DNA of 64,000 bases from an uncultured Collinsella sp. (GCA_959020715.1 CAUESV010000001.1:429126-493125); one strand, 5' to 3'. Counted from the first letter of the stretch, positions 51,667 through 63,335 are shown. The notes: generated from the sequence alone by a model not told the origin. Numbers and translations are program-made.

Positions 51667-52380
51667 CTAATAGTTGTAGGTATATCCGCCGGCATCACCG
51701 CGGTTAAAAGACTTGGCATGCTCGATCGCCTGCCCACTCGAGTCATAGGTCATGCATTCCAGTACGAGCGCCAGGTCGCCCGGCTCAAGATTGAGCAAAC
51801 TCGCATCGCGTGCGCCCAGCGCTTCAATATCGAGTTTCTCAATCGACTTGTCCGGTTTGCGCCCCAACATGTCGTAGGTCTCGAACAGGCTGAAGACCGA
51901 AATGTCCACGTCTTCGATGCCCGGAAACAGCAGACACGGAATCAGCGTCATCTCAATCGACACGGGCTCCCCATCAATGCAGTTGAGACGGCGCACCGAG
52001 TAAAGCAGATCGTCCTCGGCGATGCCAAACAGGTCGGCGTAATACGGGCCGGCGTAGCGTTTGGAGCGCGCCAGAATGCGCACCGACGGCGTCGCGCCCG
52101 ACGCCAGAACCGACTGACGGAAGCCGCCCTTGCGTTCGTGCTCGTCAAACCACTTGTGTCCCACAAAGGCGCCCTTGCCCTGCACGCGACGAATCTGGCC
52201 ACTTTTGACCAGCTCGTCCATGGCACTTCGGATTGTCAGGCGCGTCGTGCCAAACTCCTCAGCCAGCTCGTTTTCGGACGGAATCATCGAGCCCGTCGGG
52301 TAGTCGCCGCGCTCGATTCGCTCCGCAATGCAGCGGCGAATTTGTTTGTAAACCGGCAAGTCTTCTACTGCATCAGCCAT
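51667..52380 (-). CDS. GntR/HutC-family regulator, second of a pair
   Basis: A 237-residue regulator: winged helix at 10-75 (SENELAEEFGTTRLTIRSAMDELVKSG) and a UTRA ligand domain (about 90-230, SVRRLNCIDGEPVSIEM). HutC-type proteins bind sugar phosphates or related metabolites; this one probably controls the deglycase/PTS promoters. It overlaps the preceding regulator gene by 16 bases. Confidence 0.9.
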   Translation of the reverse strand: MADAVEDLPVYKQIRRCIAERIERGDYPTGSMIPSENELAEEFGTTRLTIRSAMDELVKSGQIRRVQGKGAFVGHKWFDEHERKGGFRQSVLASGATPSVRILARSKRYAGPYYADLFGIAEDDLLYSVRRLNCIDGEPVSIEMTLIPCLLFPGIEDVDISVFSLFETYDMLGRKPDKSIEKLDIEALGARDASLLNLEPGDLALVLECMTYDSSGQAIEHAKSFNRGDAGGYTYNY

Positions 52381-53132
52381 TCGACACCTACCTTCGTCGC
52401 AACGCCGTCTGCCTCGCCGTTATCGGCAAAACGATACTTGGTCGGCAGAATCACGGACTTGCAATACTCGACAAAGCCATCGTTCTCGTCACGCTCGTGC
52501 GAAGCCTTGTAAAACACCGGCGTGCCCTCCTGAGCACCCAGCAACTTGGCCTCGTCGGCGTTCAGACGGCTGATGGAAATATGCTCCTTGCCGTGCGTCA
52601 CATGGACATTCCCTTCTTTGAGCAAAACGTCGTAGAGGCTTTCCTGCTCAAAATCGTGATCGGGAAGCGAGGGGCACAAAGACAGATTGACGTGGGCCGT
52701 CTCAATCGACGCCGGGGAACCATTAACCACGCGCACACGTCGAATGCAGAAAAGCGGCATGCCCAGGTCGATCTGGGCCTTTTGGGCCAGATCGATATCG
52801 GCGTACACGACCTTGGACCAAACCAGGCGTGCGGTCGACTTTGAGCCAACCCTCTCCACCGCCTGCGTATAGTTCCATGTTTCCTGAAAGATGTTCAGCG
52901 GTTTGGGAGGACACACATAGGTGCCCGAACCGCGGCGGCTTTCCAAAGTTCCGCACGAAATAAGGCGCGCGATCGCAGCACGCAACGCCGTGCGCGACAC
53001 GCCCAGCTCTTCACAGAGCACACGCTCGGCGGGCAGCCGGTCGCCACCCTGCAGGTCATAATGATTGATATACCAAAGAATGCCCTCAAAGGCGCAATCT
53101 TTGGGCGGAATCGCATATGGTTCACTCGGCAT
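52365..53132 (-). CDS. GntR/HutC-family regulator, first of a pair
   Basis: A 255-residue GntR regulator with winged helix (LPAERVLCEELGVSRTALRAA) and a UTRA domain (RRVRVVNGSPASIET). It is a diverged paralogue of the next gene. ATG 53132 has GAGGAG at eight bases; the GTG two codons earlier is less likely. Two overlapping paralogous regulators suggest a heteromeric repressor or response to two substrates. Confidence 0.9.
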   Translation of the reverse strand: MPSEPYAIPPKDCAFEGILWYINHYDLQGGDRLPAERVLCEELGVSRTALRAAIARLISCGTLESRRGSGTYVCPPKPLNIFQETWNYTQAVERVGSKSTARLVWSKVVYADIDLAQKAQIDLGMPLFCIRRVRVVNGSPASIETAHVNLSLCPSLPDHDFEQESLYDVLLKEGNVHVTHGKEHISISRLNADEAKLLGAQEGTPVFYKASHERDENDGFVEYCKSVILPTKYRFADNGEADGVATKVGVEWLMQ

Positions 53133-53167
53133 GGGCACGGCTCCTCAACCGCTTGATGCTGCAGGCA

Positions 53168-53659
53168 TCATTGCTCCGGACGCCCCATGGCGTCGAAGGC
53201 TTCTTTGATCTGCTCCGCAACGTTCCGATACGACCGATATAGGCCGGAGTCTCGCTTGACTTCGCCCGCGGTCACCGGAATCTCAAGCTTCGAAATCTCA
53301 TCCTCGCCGGTTTGCACGGCAACGATGACACCCATACCAAGGCACATATTACGCTTGGCAGCATTGTTTTTGGTAGCCTGAGCTGGATTAATCAAAATCT
53401 GCTGAGCTAGTTCGCGATTGCTAAGCTCCGGCACATCCTCGGGATTTCCGGTCTCGACAATCTCGCACTGCAGCACATCCGCGTAGTCAAAAATCCTCGG
53501 GGTCGCACCGCGCTGATGCACGGCCCACTTGCGGCGCGTGGCGTCCTGGTAGATAGCCGGCAAAAATGTAAACCGCGGCGGGTCCAAAATCGTATCCGTG
53601 ATGGTAAACACATCGGGATCAAAGGCATCCTGCGGGTTTTTCTTCTTGAACAGCCCCAT
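53168..53659 (-). CDS. Hypothetical protein, DUF4428-like C-terminal fold
   Basis: A 163-residue soluble protein. The central part (KWAVHQ, then IFDYADVLQCEIVETG) resembles the beta-rich C-terminal region of DUF4428 proteins, but the zinc-ribbon N-terminus is absent. ATG 53659 follows GGGAGG. Function unknown; it lies upstream of the GntR pair and may be co-transcribed. Confidence 0.5.
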   Translation of the reverse strand: MGLFKKKNPQDAFDPDVFTITDTILDPPRFTFLPAIYQDATRRKWAVHQRGATPRIFDYADVLQCEIVETGNPEDVPELSNRELAQQILINPAQATKNNAAKRNMCLGMGVIVAVQTGEDEISKLEIPVTAGEVKRDSGLYRSYRNVAEQIKEAFDAMGRPEQ

Positions 53660-53790
53660 ATCAGCCTCCCGTACTAGCATTAAACAACTCAAGCTGAATA
53701 TAGCACCAATTTCAAGCCGCTGCCTTACCCTATCGGTGCGCGGCGTCTATGGCTCGCCCAGCGGAAGAGTTAACGGACGAGGGCCGGGCT

Positions 53791-53843
53791 GCCTGCCTTG
53801 TTTTGAGAAGTGGGCTCCGCGAACTTCTCAAAACAAGGCAGGC
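53791..53843. repeat. Perfect 21-bp inverted repeat
   Basis: CTGCCTTGTTTTGAGAAG and its complement, 21-base arms in all, separated by 11 bases. It sits in the gap between the LacI gene and the hypothetical gene. There is no T-tract. Confidence 0.85.
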
Positions 53844-53907
53844 ACCCCGGCCCCGCCGGCAAATAGCGGACACTCCGCATGCAATCCATGCAAACAAACA
53901 AGTACGT

Positions 53908-54936
53908 TTAGCTACATTCGGTAAGTTCGAGCACGCTGCCCTTAACGATAAGCGCCGGCTCCAGGACGACCTCTTCGGCACGCCTGCCGCCCCTACCGGC
54001 AAGACGCTTGGACATGCAGCCAAAAGCATGCTCCGCAAGGACACCAGGATCCTGCTCAATCGCGGTCAGCGCCGGCTCAAAGAGAACGTCGGCCGCCGAG
54101 TTGTCATAGCTCACCACCGAGATATCGCCCGGGATGCTCTTCCCCATCTCGTGCAAGCGCTTGAGCAGACCGAGGGCGATGTTATCTGAACTTGCGAACA
54201 CAGCGGTGGCATCAGTTGCGAGCACCGCCTCCGAGGCCTCGTAGGCACTCGGAATGTAGTACTCGCTCTCAAACTCCAAACGTGCGTCGATAGGCAGGCC
54301 AACCTCGCGCAGCGCGCGCTCATAGCCGGCAAGTCGCTTACGCCCCGTATTGGAACGGCGCGCGTTAACCAAGCAGGCAATGCGACGGTGACCCTGCTCG
54401 ATCAGATAGCGAGTGGCCATGTAGCCACCCATCTCGTGGTCGAACATCACCTTGTCGCACTCGAGCCCCTCAATGGCACGGTCGACCATCACGGCAGGGA
54501 TAGGCAGATGGCTGACTTCTTCGCGCAGGGCGCGGTCGTCGGAGAACTCGTCGCCCACAACCAGGAAGACGCCATCAACGCCGCGCGTTACCAGCTGGCG
54601 CAGCAGCTCCAGATCGTCGTCGGCACTTCCACCCGAGCTGGTAATGAAGAGCGCATAGCCGTCCTCGCGGCAGCGCTTTTCCAGACTACCGGCGAGCGAG
54701 GCAAAAAAGCAGCTCTCGATGTTAGGGACGATAAGGCCCAGCGTGCGCGACTCGCGCATGACCAGACTACGCGCAATCTGATTAGGAACATAGTGGTTGC
54801 GCGCCGCAACCTCCTTGATGAGCTTGCGGTTTTCTTCCGAGATGCGACAGGGCCGATTATTGAGAACAAGCGAGACCGACGAGGGGGAAAGCCCCACCTC
54901 CTGGGCAATCTGCTTGAGGGTGACTTTGTTGGCCAT
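53908..54936 (-). CDS. LacI-family transcription regulator
   Basis: A 342-residue LacI regulator. The N-terminal HTH (VTLKQIAQEVGLSPSSVSLVL) and hinge are followed by a periplasmic-binding-type domain (LGLIVPNIESCFFASLAG, GYMATRYLIEQGHRRIACL, AVFASSDNIALGLL). ATG 54936 follows AAGGAG. The frame is open far upstream but only as antisense of murB. The target is unknown. Confidence 0.92.
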   Translation of the reverse strand: MANKVTLKQIAQEVGLSPSSVSLVLNNRPCRISEENRKLIKEVAARNHYVPNQIARSLVMRESRTLGLIVPNIESCFFASLAGSLEKRCREDGYALFITSSGGSADDDLELLRQLVTRGVDGVFLVVGDEFSDDRALREEVSHLPIPAVMVDRAIEGLECDKVMFDHEMGGYMATRYLIEQGHRRIACLVNARRSNTGRKRLAGYERALREVGLPIDARLEFESEYYIPSAYEASEAVLATDATAVFASSDNIALGLLKRLHEMGKSIPGDISVVSYDNSAADVLFEPALTAIEQDPGVLAEHAFGCMSKRLAGRGGRRAEEVVLEPALIVKGSVLELTECS

Positions 54937-55119
54937 CTCGCTCCTTCCAGGTTTACGCGCAATCTCTTGAAAGTATAGCGACCGCCCCTCTACCTCGGTG
55001 ATAAACACTTTACCAATCCGGTAGACGGCTGTTTTATCGCCGCCAGCGCACCAAATCCGTCCGGGTGGGGTATATTGCAATCGATTGATGACAACGACCA
55101 CCAAAAGGCGGATATTCGT

Positions 55120-56082
55120 ATGCACGAGAACGACTTTTTTAACGAGGACCTGCTGTGCGCGCTTGCTGGCGTTGCCGGCGAGGACAACGTGCTGATGAGC
55201 GAGCCCATGCGCGAGCACACCACGTTTAAGATCGGCGGCCCGGCCGACGTCTTTGTCACGCCCGATACCGAGCAGGGCCTCGTCGCCACGCTCGATACCT
55301 GCTATCGCTGCGATCTGCCCCTCACCATCGTGGGCAACGGCTCCGACCTGCTCGTCGGCGACAAGGGCATCCGTGGCGTCGTCGTGGCGCTGGGCGAGGG
55401 ACTCTCCGACATTACGGTCGACGGCACGCACGTCACGGCGGCAGCCGGCGCCTTGCTTTCCGATGTCGCCGCTGCGGCAGCCGAGGCCGGTCTCACCGGC
55501 ATGGAGCCCATCTCGGGCATCCCCGGATCGGTCGGCGGCGCCTGCTACATGAACGCCGGTGCCTACGGTGCCTGCATGGCCGATGTGCTGGAGTCCGTGC
55601 GCGTCTACAAACCCGCTCGCCAGCTCGACGACGGCACCCGCGGCAGCGGCAACATCATCGAGTTCGATGTCGACGAACTCAACCTGGGCTATCGCAAGAG
55701 CCGCATCGCCGACGACGGCTTTATCGTTCTTTCTGCCACCTTCAACCTCGCACCGGGCAACGCCGCGATGATTAAGGCTGACATGGACGACTACCGCCAG
55801 CGCCGCGAGGACAAGCAGCCACTCGACATGCCGAGTGCCGGCTCCACCTTCAAGCGCCCCGAGGGCTACTTTGCCGGCAAGCTCATCATGGATGCCGGCC
55901 TGCGAGGACACGCCGTTGGCGGCGCGCAGGTGAGCGAGAAGCACTGCGGCTTCATCGTCAACGCCGACCACGCCACCGCCGCCGACGTCGACGAACTCAT
56001 CCGCCACATCCAAACAACCGTCAAAGACCAATTCAACGTAGACCTAGAACCCGAAGTCCACCGAGTAGGCGAATTCCTTTAA
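55120..56082 (+). CDS. murB: UDP-N-acetylenolpyruvoylglucosamine reductase
   Basis: A 320-residue MurB with FAD-binding motifs (TTFKIGGPADVFV, GNGSDLLV, PISGIPGSVGGACYMNAGAYG) and the catalytic segment PSAGSTFKRPEG. It makes UDP-MurNAc for peptidoglycan. ATG 55120 was chosen over an upstream TTG at 55075. Divergent from the LacI gene. Confidence 0.96.
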   Translation: MHENDFFNEDLLCALAGVAGEDNVLMSEPMREHTTFKIGGPADVFVTPDTEQGLVATLDTCYRCDLPLTIVGNGSDLLVGDKGIRGVVVALGEGLSDITVDGTHVTAAAGALLSDVAAAAAEAGLTGMEPISGIPGSVGGACYMNAGAYGACMADVLESVRVYKPARQLDDGTRGSGNIIEFDVDELNLGYRKSRIADDGFIVLSATFNLAPGNAAMIKADMDDYRQRREDKQPLDMPSAGSTFKRPEGYFAGKLIMDAGLRGHAVGGAQVSEKHCGFIVNADHATAADVDELIRHIQTTVKDQFNVDLEPEVHRVGEFL

Positions 56083-56086
56083 CAAA

Positions 56087-56108
56087 GAAGGCCCCGAAAG
56101 GGGCCTTC
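56087..56108. terminator. Terminator after murB
   Basis: GAAGGCCCC and GGGGCCTTC arms with a GAAA tetraloop, four bases after the murB stop. Confidence 0.75.
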
Positions 56109-56164
56109 ACCATATTTATTCAGATAACCCAGCCCGGTGTGTCGCGCTCAGGACCCGAGAGGGC

Positions 56165-56287
56165 CGGGACAGTCCGAGAGGCATAAGGTTGATCGCGAGT
56201 TCCGCACGAGCCGGAGAGCACTTAATGTGCTCTCCGTGCGAGCAGGACTGCCCGAGCAGGCAACCTTATGCCTCTCGGACTGTCCCG
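56165..56287. repeat. Composite cruciform-like element
   Basis: An outer perfect 27-base inverted repeat (core GGGACAGTCCGAGAGG) encloses an inner hairpin (GGAGAGCAC/GTGCTCTCC, loop TTAAT). It lies between the convergent ends of murB and the NlpC/P60 gene and has no T-tract. Confidence 0.85.
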
Positions 56288-56300
56288 GACCAAGCCGCAG

Positions 56301-57506
56301 CTACGACAGCGCCACGCCGCCAAGCCAGCCCCAACGCACGCCAGAGCCAGTACCATAAAAGCTAATAAACGAATCAAGCGACTTAGACGTAATGGCGCCC
56401 TCGTTGCTCATAACGATACCGCCGCCAACGTAGATACCCACATGACCGTAGATAAGGCCCGGAGCACCCGTGCCGCTGTGCGAGGAATCGGCCACGATCA
56501 TGCCCACCTGCAGCGCCGAGCGGTCGGAGCTATAGCACCATGCGTTAAACATATCGCACGCGTTACCGCCAAAGTAGCCAACGCCGGCGTTACGGAAGAC
56601 ATTGGTAACCCACGCCGCGCACCAGTTCTGACCCGGCGAAGGCGTGGAGTAGCACGCGTTGACGACGGCCTGCTGTTTGCCCGAACCGGCATTCTGTTGC
56701 GGGGTTCCGGGCGCATACGATCCGCCACCCGAGCTTGAACCACCCGAGTAGGAATTGTTCTTGTTCGCGGCAGCCGCGGCAGCGGCAGCCTTCCTAGCGG
56801 CCTCCTCAGCCTGGGCGGCGGCGAGGATCTCGGAATCGCGCTGAGCCATGAGCTCCTTGACGTCGTCGGAAAGACCGTTCAGCACGGTCTGGACTTCTTG
56901 CTGCTTGGCCTGCATATCCTGCATCTGAGCCGTCTGCTGGTCCTTGAGTTTCTCCAGGTCGTCCTTTTGTGCTTCGAGCTCGGTCTTCTGTGCGTCGAGC
57001 TCAGCCTGAATCGTCTGGATATCCTCGATGGCATCGCGGTCGCTCTTGTTGATCTTCTCAACGTAATGCGCGTTGGCAACGAGTTCCTCAAACGAGCCAG
57101 AGGCCAGCAGCAGCGACAGGATGTTCGTGCCGCCGGACTTGTAGCTGGCGGCCACGCGATCGGAAAGGTCGTTGCGCTTCTTCTTGAGCTCGGCCTTCTT
57201 TTCATCGATCTGGGCCTGCGTGTCGTCAATCTTGCCCTGGACATTCTCGATGTCGTTGAGGGTCTGGGCATTCTTGTTGGCCAGCGCCGCATACTCATTT
57301 GCGATGCTGTCGAGCTGGGCCTGAACCTCGTCGAGCTGGGCCTGGGCGGCATTCAGTTTATCGGTGGTTTCTTTGGAAGCCTCCGCCGCATGGGCGCGAG
57401 CGGGCAGGCCAAAAAGAACTGCCGCAGAAGCGGCGCCGAACAGGGCCTTGAGGGCAGTGCGGCGCGAGAGCTCCTGGGAAAGGATGGAATCGCTGTTTGG
57501 TGACAT
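56301..57506 (-). CDS. Tat-exported coiled-coil protein with NlpC/P60-type domain
   Basis: A 401-residue exported protein. The N-terminus has a twin-arginine signal (SRRTALKALFGAASAAVLFG) ending near residue 40 at AHA. Residues 45-225 form a long coiled coil, followed by an Ala-rich and Gly/Ser-rich linker. The C-terminal 130 residues hold the cysteine-peptidase pattern (NWCAAWVTNVF and YGHVGIYVGGG) of NlpC/P60 or CHAP domains. It is probably a peptidoglycan hydrolase active at division. Confidence 0.85.
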   Translation of the reverse strand: MSPNSDSILSQELSRRTALKALFGAASAAVLFGLPARAHAAEASKETTDKLNAAQAQLDEVQAQLDSIANEYAALANKNAQTLNDIENVQGKIDDTQAQIDEKKAELKKKRNDLSDRVAASYKSGGTNILSLLLASGSFEELVANAHYVEKINKSDRDAIEDIQTIQAELDAQKTELEAQKDDLEKLKDQQTAQMQDMQAKQQEVQTVLNGLSDDVKELMAQRDSEILAAAQAEEAARKAAAAAAAANKNNSYSGGSSSGGGSYAPGTPQQNAGSGKQQAVVNACYSTPSPGQNWCAAWVTNVFRNAGVGYFGGNACDMFNAWCYSSDRSALQVGMIVADSSHSGTGAPGLIYGHVGIYVGGGIVMSNEGAITSKSLDSFISFYGTGSGVRWGWLGGVALS

Positions 57507-57567
57507 ATGTACTCCGTTACATGTTTATTTATATGTCGCTCAACTCATACATATTAGCGTACATATG
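57505..57567. promoter_or_regulatory. Inverted repeat between divergent genes
   Basis: CATATGTAC (57505-57513) and GTACATATG (57559-57567), with further ACATAT-like words between them, in the gap shared by the exported-hydrolase gene and galE. Possible operator; one arm overlaps the hydrolase start codon. Confidence 0.35.
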
Positions 57568-57772
57568 GCGCGTCCCAACGATTTCCACGAACGGCAGGAA
57601 ACTACAAGGTCAGCGGCTCGTAAGCAAATGCCAAAGATCAGGTTATGCGTACGCAAGCTCTTCTATGAGTACGTTAGCACAGTCCTCTGCTTTTCCTACA
57701 GCGCACGATTTGGGCGTCCCTGCCTGCGCTATACTCCCCTGAAGAAGTGTTCCTGATTCGATAGGAGACTAC

Positions 57773-58834
57773 ATGTCCAAAGCACTCGACCCCAAAGACA
57801 CCTGTGTCCTCGTTACCGGTGGCGCCGGCTTTATCGGCTCGCACACCGTCGTTCAGCTGCTCGAGGGTGGCTACCAGGTCGTCATCGTCGATGATCTCTC
57901 CAACTCCAGCGCCGTCGCCGTCGACCGCGTCAAGACCATCGTGGGCGACGAGGCCGCCAAGAACCTCACCTTCTACGAGGCCAACGTACTCGACCGCGAT
58001 GCGATGAACAAGATCTTCGATACCCATCAGATCGACCGCGTCATCCACTTTGCCGGCTTTAAGGCCGTCGGCGAGTCGGTGAGCAAGCCCGTCGAGTACT
58101 ACCACAACAACATCGAGAACACCCTGGTGCTCATCGACGTCATGCGCAACCATGGCTGCAAGTCCATCATCTTCTCGAGCTCCTCGACCGTCTACGGCGA
58201 CCCGGACAACCCGCCCGTCACCGAGGAGGATCCTAAGAAGCCCGCGACCAACCCCTATGGTTGGACCAAGTGGATGATCGAGCAGATCCTTATGGACGTC
58301 CACACCGCCGACCCCGAGTGGGACGTCGTGCTGCTCCGTTACTTCAACCCCATCGGCGCTCATCCGTCGGGCCTGATCGGCGAGGACCCCAAGGGCATCC
58401 CCAACAACCTGGTGCCCTATGTCGCCCAGGTCGCCGTGGGCAAGCTCGAGGCCGTTCAGGTCTTTGGCAACGACTACCCCACCCCCGACGGCACCGGTGT
58501 GCGCGACTACATCCACGTGTGCGATCTGGCCTCTGGTCACGTTGCCGCCCTTAACTGGATGAACGGCAAGACCGGCGTCGAGATCTTTAACCTGGGCACC
58601 GGCACCGGCACCTCGGTACTCGAGGTCGTCGCCGCCTTCTCCAAGGCTTGTGGCAAGGAGCTGCCCTACGTGATCCGCGAGCGCCGCGCCGGCGACATCG
58701 CTGCCAACTGGTGCGATGCCTCCAAGGCCGAGCGTATGATGGGCTGGAAGGCCCAGTACAACATCGCGGACATGTGCCGCGATAGTTGGAACTGGCAGAG
58801 CCACAACCCCAACGGCTTCGCCGACGCCGAGTAG
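57773..58834 (+). CDS. galE: UDP-glucose 4-epimerase
   Basis: A 353-residue SDR-family epimerase. It has GGAGFIGSHTVVQLLE (15-30), VDDLSNS, HFAGFKAVGES, SSSSTVYGDP and the catalytic YGWTK pair. It interconverts UDP-glucose and UDP-galactose. TAGGAGA precedes the ATG. Confidence 0.97.
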   Translation: MSKALDPKDTCVLVTGGAGFIGSHTVVQLLEGGYQVVIVDDLSNSSAVAVDRVKTIVGDEAAKNLTFYEANVLDRDAMNKIFDTHQIDRVIHFAGFKAVGESVSKPVEYYHNNIENTLVLIDVMRNHGCKSIIFSSSSTVYGDPDNPPVTEEDPKKPATNPYGWTKWMIEQILMDVHTADPEWDVVLLRYFNPIGAHPSGLIGEDPKGIPNNLVPYVAQVAVGKLEAVQVFGNDYPTPDGTGVRDYIHVCDLASGHVAALNWMNGKTGVEIFNLGTGTGTSVLEVVAAFSKACGKELPYVIRERRAGDIAANWCDASKAERMMGWKAQYNIADMCRDSWNWQSHNPNGFADAE

Positions 58835-58856
58835 CAAAAACCTACATACCGCCCTT

Positions 58857-58891
58857 GCCCCGATCTCACGTTGTGAGGTCGGGGCTTTTTT
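58857..58891 (+). terminator. Terminator after galE
   Basis: GCCCCGATCTCAC and GTGAGGTCGGGGC arms, then TTTTTT. Confidence 0.9.
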
Positions 58892-58943
58892 CATGGCATG
58901 TAGCCATTCGCCGAAAATCGACCAACTTTTTTATCTTGCCTAT

Positions 58944-58970
58944 ACATGTTTAAACAACATGTTTTACAAT
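58944..58970 (+). promoter_or_regulatory. Operator-like palindrome and -10 element before malQ
   Basis: ACATGTT-TAAAC-AACATGT at 58944-58962, followed by TACAAT at 58965-58970. The palindrome would occlude the promoter, as expected for a sugar-responsive repressor of malQ-glgP. Confidence 0.45.
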
Positions 58971-59055
58971 AGACGTATCGAATCAGAACATCGGAGGCGG
59001 ACTGCACACCCATCGGCAGGCCGACCCCACAACAAGAAGGTTGGTGAGCGCATTC

Positions 59056-60561
59056 ATGGAGCGTGCAAGCGGCGTCCTCATGCCCGTCTCATCTCTGCCC
59101 GGACCATACGGAATCGGCGGCTTTGGCTGGAATGCCTACGACTTCGTCGATTTTCTCGCCTCGTGCAAACAACATTACTGGCAGATTCTGCCCCTTACGA
59201 CGACCAGCTATGGCGATTCGCCCTATCAGTCGTTCTCGGCCCGCGCAGGCAACCCCAACTTTATCGACTTTGCCGAGCTTATCGAGGCAGGGTATCTGGA
59301 GCAGCGCGATATCGATGGCGTGTATCTGGGATCCGACCCCAGCAATGTCGACTACGGTGCTATCTTTGGCGGCCGCCGTCAGATTCTCGACCGCGCCGCC
59401 GAGCGCTTTGCTGCCGACAAGCCAGCCGATTTCGATGACTTTATCCAGGCCAACGAGGACTGGCTCATCCCCTACTGTGAGTTCATGACCATCAAAGAGG
59501 AGTGCGGTCTCAAGGCATTTTGGGAGTGGCCCGCGGAGCTCCGCACCCGCGGCGAGGCTTCCGCCAAGGTCTGCGCCGACCATCCGGCGCGTATGCTCTA
59601 CCACCAGATGACACAGTACTTCTTCGATCGCCAATGGAGCCGCCTCAAGGCCTATGCCAACGAGCGCGACATTCTCATCATCGGCGACCTGCCCATCTAT
59701 GTCTCGCGTGACTCCGTCGAGATGTGGGCGACGCCTGAGCTCTTTAAGATCGACGCCGCCGGCAATCCCGTGAGCGTCGCCGGCACGCCGCCCGACCAGT
59801 TCTCGGCCACCGGCCAGTACTGGGGCAACCCCATCTACGACTGGGACGCCATGGAGTCCGACGGCTTCTCCTGGTGGGAGGGCCGCATTCGCGCCGCCCT
59901 CGACATGTACGACGTCATCCGCCTGGATCACTTCCGCGGCTTCGAGGCCTATTGGGAGGTGCCGTTCTCCTCGCCCGATTCGTCCTACGGTTCGTGGACG
60001 CAGGGTCCCGGCCTCAAGTTCTTCAAGACGCTCGAGGAAAAGCTCGGCACGCTGCCCATCATCGCCGAGGACCTGGGCTTCCTCACCCCCGGCGTCATCG
60101 ACATGCGCGACAACTCGGGCTTCCCCGGCATGAAGATCCTGCAGTTTGCCTTTGAGGGCACCAACTCGTACTACCTGCCGCACAACTACATTGCCAACAC
60201 CGTCGCCTATGTGGGCACCCACGACAACGAGACGGCGCGCGGTTGGTTTGAGGGAACGGCCACCCCGCGTCAGCGCGAGCAGGCAGCCCTGTACACCCAT
60301 CAGCAGGCCGGCGAACCCATGGCAGATGCACTCAATCGCACCATCGCCGCCAGCGTGAGCGACACGTGCATCTACACCATGCAGGACCTGCTCAACTTGG
60401 GCAACGAGGCGCGCATCAACACCCCTGCCACGCTGGGCGGCAACTGGACCTGGCGCATGCTCGACGGCGCCATCACCCGCGAGCTCGAGCACAAACTCAC
60501 CGACTGGACCGAGACCTACTTCCGCATCCCGTCGGAAGCCGAAATCGAGCTTCCTCAATAG
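59056..60561 (+). CDS. malQ: 4-alpha-glucanotransferase
   Basis: A 501-residue GH77 enzyme. The catalytic groups are in RLDHFRGFEAYWEVP (nucleophile Asp), IIAEDLGFLTPGV (acid Glu) and GTHDNETARGW (Asp). It transfers glucan segments among maltodextrins. ATG 59056 is chosen; GTG 59044 or TTG 59041 are alternatives, closer to the AGAAGG site. It precedes glgP. Confidence 0.95.
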   Translation: MERASGVLMPVSSLPGPYGIGGFGWNAYDFVDFLASCKQHYWQILPLTTTSYGDSPYQSFSARAGNPNFIDFAELIEAGYLEQRDIDGVYLGSDPSNVDYGAIFGGRRQILDRAAERFAADKPADFDDFIQANEDWLIPYCEFMTIKEECGLKAFWEWPAELRTRGEASAKVCADHPARMLYHQMTQYFFDRQWSRLKAYANERDILIIGDLPIYVSRDSVEMWATPELFKIDAAGNPVSVAGTPPDQFSATGQYWGNPIYDWDAMESDGFSWWEGRIRAALDMYDVIRLDHFRGFEAYWEVPFSSPDSSYGSWTQGPGLKFFKTLEEKLGTLPIIAEDLGFLTPGVIDMRDNSGFPGMKILQFAFEGTNSYYLPHNYIANTVAYVGTHDNETARGWFEGTATPRQREQAALYTHQQAGEPMADALNRTIAASVSDTCIYTMQDLLNLGNEARINTPATLGGNWTWRMLDGAITRELEHKLTDWTETYFRIPSEAEIELPQ

Positions 60562-60690
60562 GAGCTACCGCGCCCGACCCCTCCCCACCGTGCGGACGCG
60601 CTTGCTTTTCCCGCGCGAGGCCACCCCAATCCCCTCGCGCGGGATTCTTTTGAATTTCTGACATGTAGTCAACTCACCACAGGAGGAAAC

Positions 60691-62958
<2,268 letters not shown>

Positions 62959-62984
62959 TTTCGCTTCCCTTACCCATCCTCTTG

Positions 62985-63018
62985 AAAGCGGAGTCGTGGC
63001 AACGCGGCTCCGCTTTTT
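62985..63018 (+). terminator. Terminator after glgP
   Basis: AAAGCGGAG and CTCCGCTTT arms, then TTTTG. Confidence 0.85.
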
Positions 63019-63057
63019 GTGTCCGCACGTTACCCTGTGACCCGACTCGACCGAAGA

Positions 63058-63197
63058 ATCTCGATCTGTAACAGCTACTCGGTAAAAACGACCCCAGCTG
63101 TTACAGATTGAGACATACCGGCCCCGCCCCCTTGGGTCTATCTCGATCTGTAACATCTAACGTCCGAAATCGGCCCCACCTGTTACAAATCGAGACA
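63058..63197. repeat. Two tandem hairpin units after glgP
   Basis: Unit 1 (63058-63115) and unit 2 (63140-63197) each have TCTCGATCTGTAACA on the left and TGTTACA(G/A)AT(T/C)GAGACA on the right, with different 20-base loops. Period 82 bp. Rest of the gap: terminators only. Confidence 0.85.
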
Positions 63198-63227
63198 AAC
63201 GACCGGCCAGACAGCCCCAACACAAAG

Positions 63228-63268
63228 AAAGGCTCCCCTCTCGCCCAGTGGACGGGAAGGGAGCCTTA
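63228..63268 (-). terminator. Terminator of the ABC ATPase gene
   Basis: AAGGCTCCC and GGGAGCCTT arms with a long interior loop, then TTCTTTG on the minus strand. Confidence 0.65.
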
Positions 63269-63335
63269 TATGTGACCGCGGCAAAAGGATGGCAATACCG
63301 CAGTCGCCCAAAGGGAGGGCCTGGATGCACCGGGC

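Noticed and set aside
54937..56031. Long upstream extension of the LacI gene
   Set aside because: The extension is antisense to murB; the LacI helix-turn-helix starts at ATG 54936 with a good ribosome site.
59089..60558. Minus-strand frame of 489 codons opposite malQ
   Set aside because: malQ has all GH77 catalytic motifs; the antisense product has no recognisable domain.
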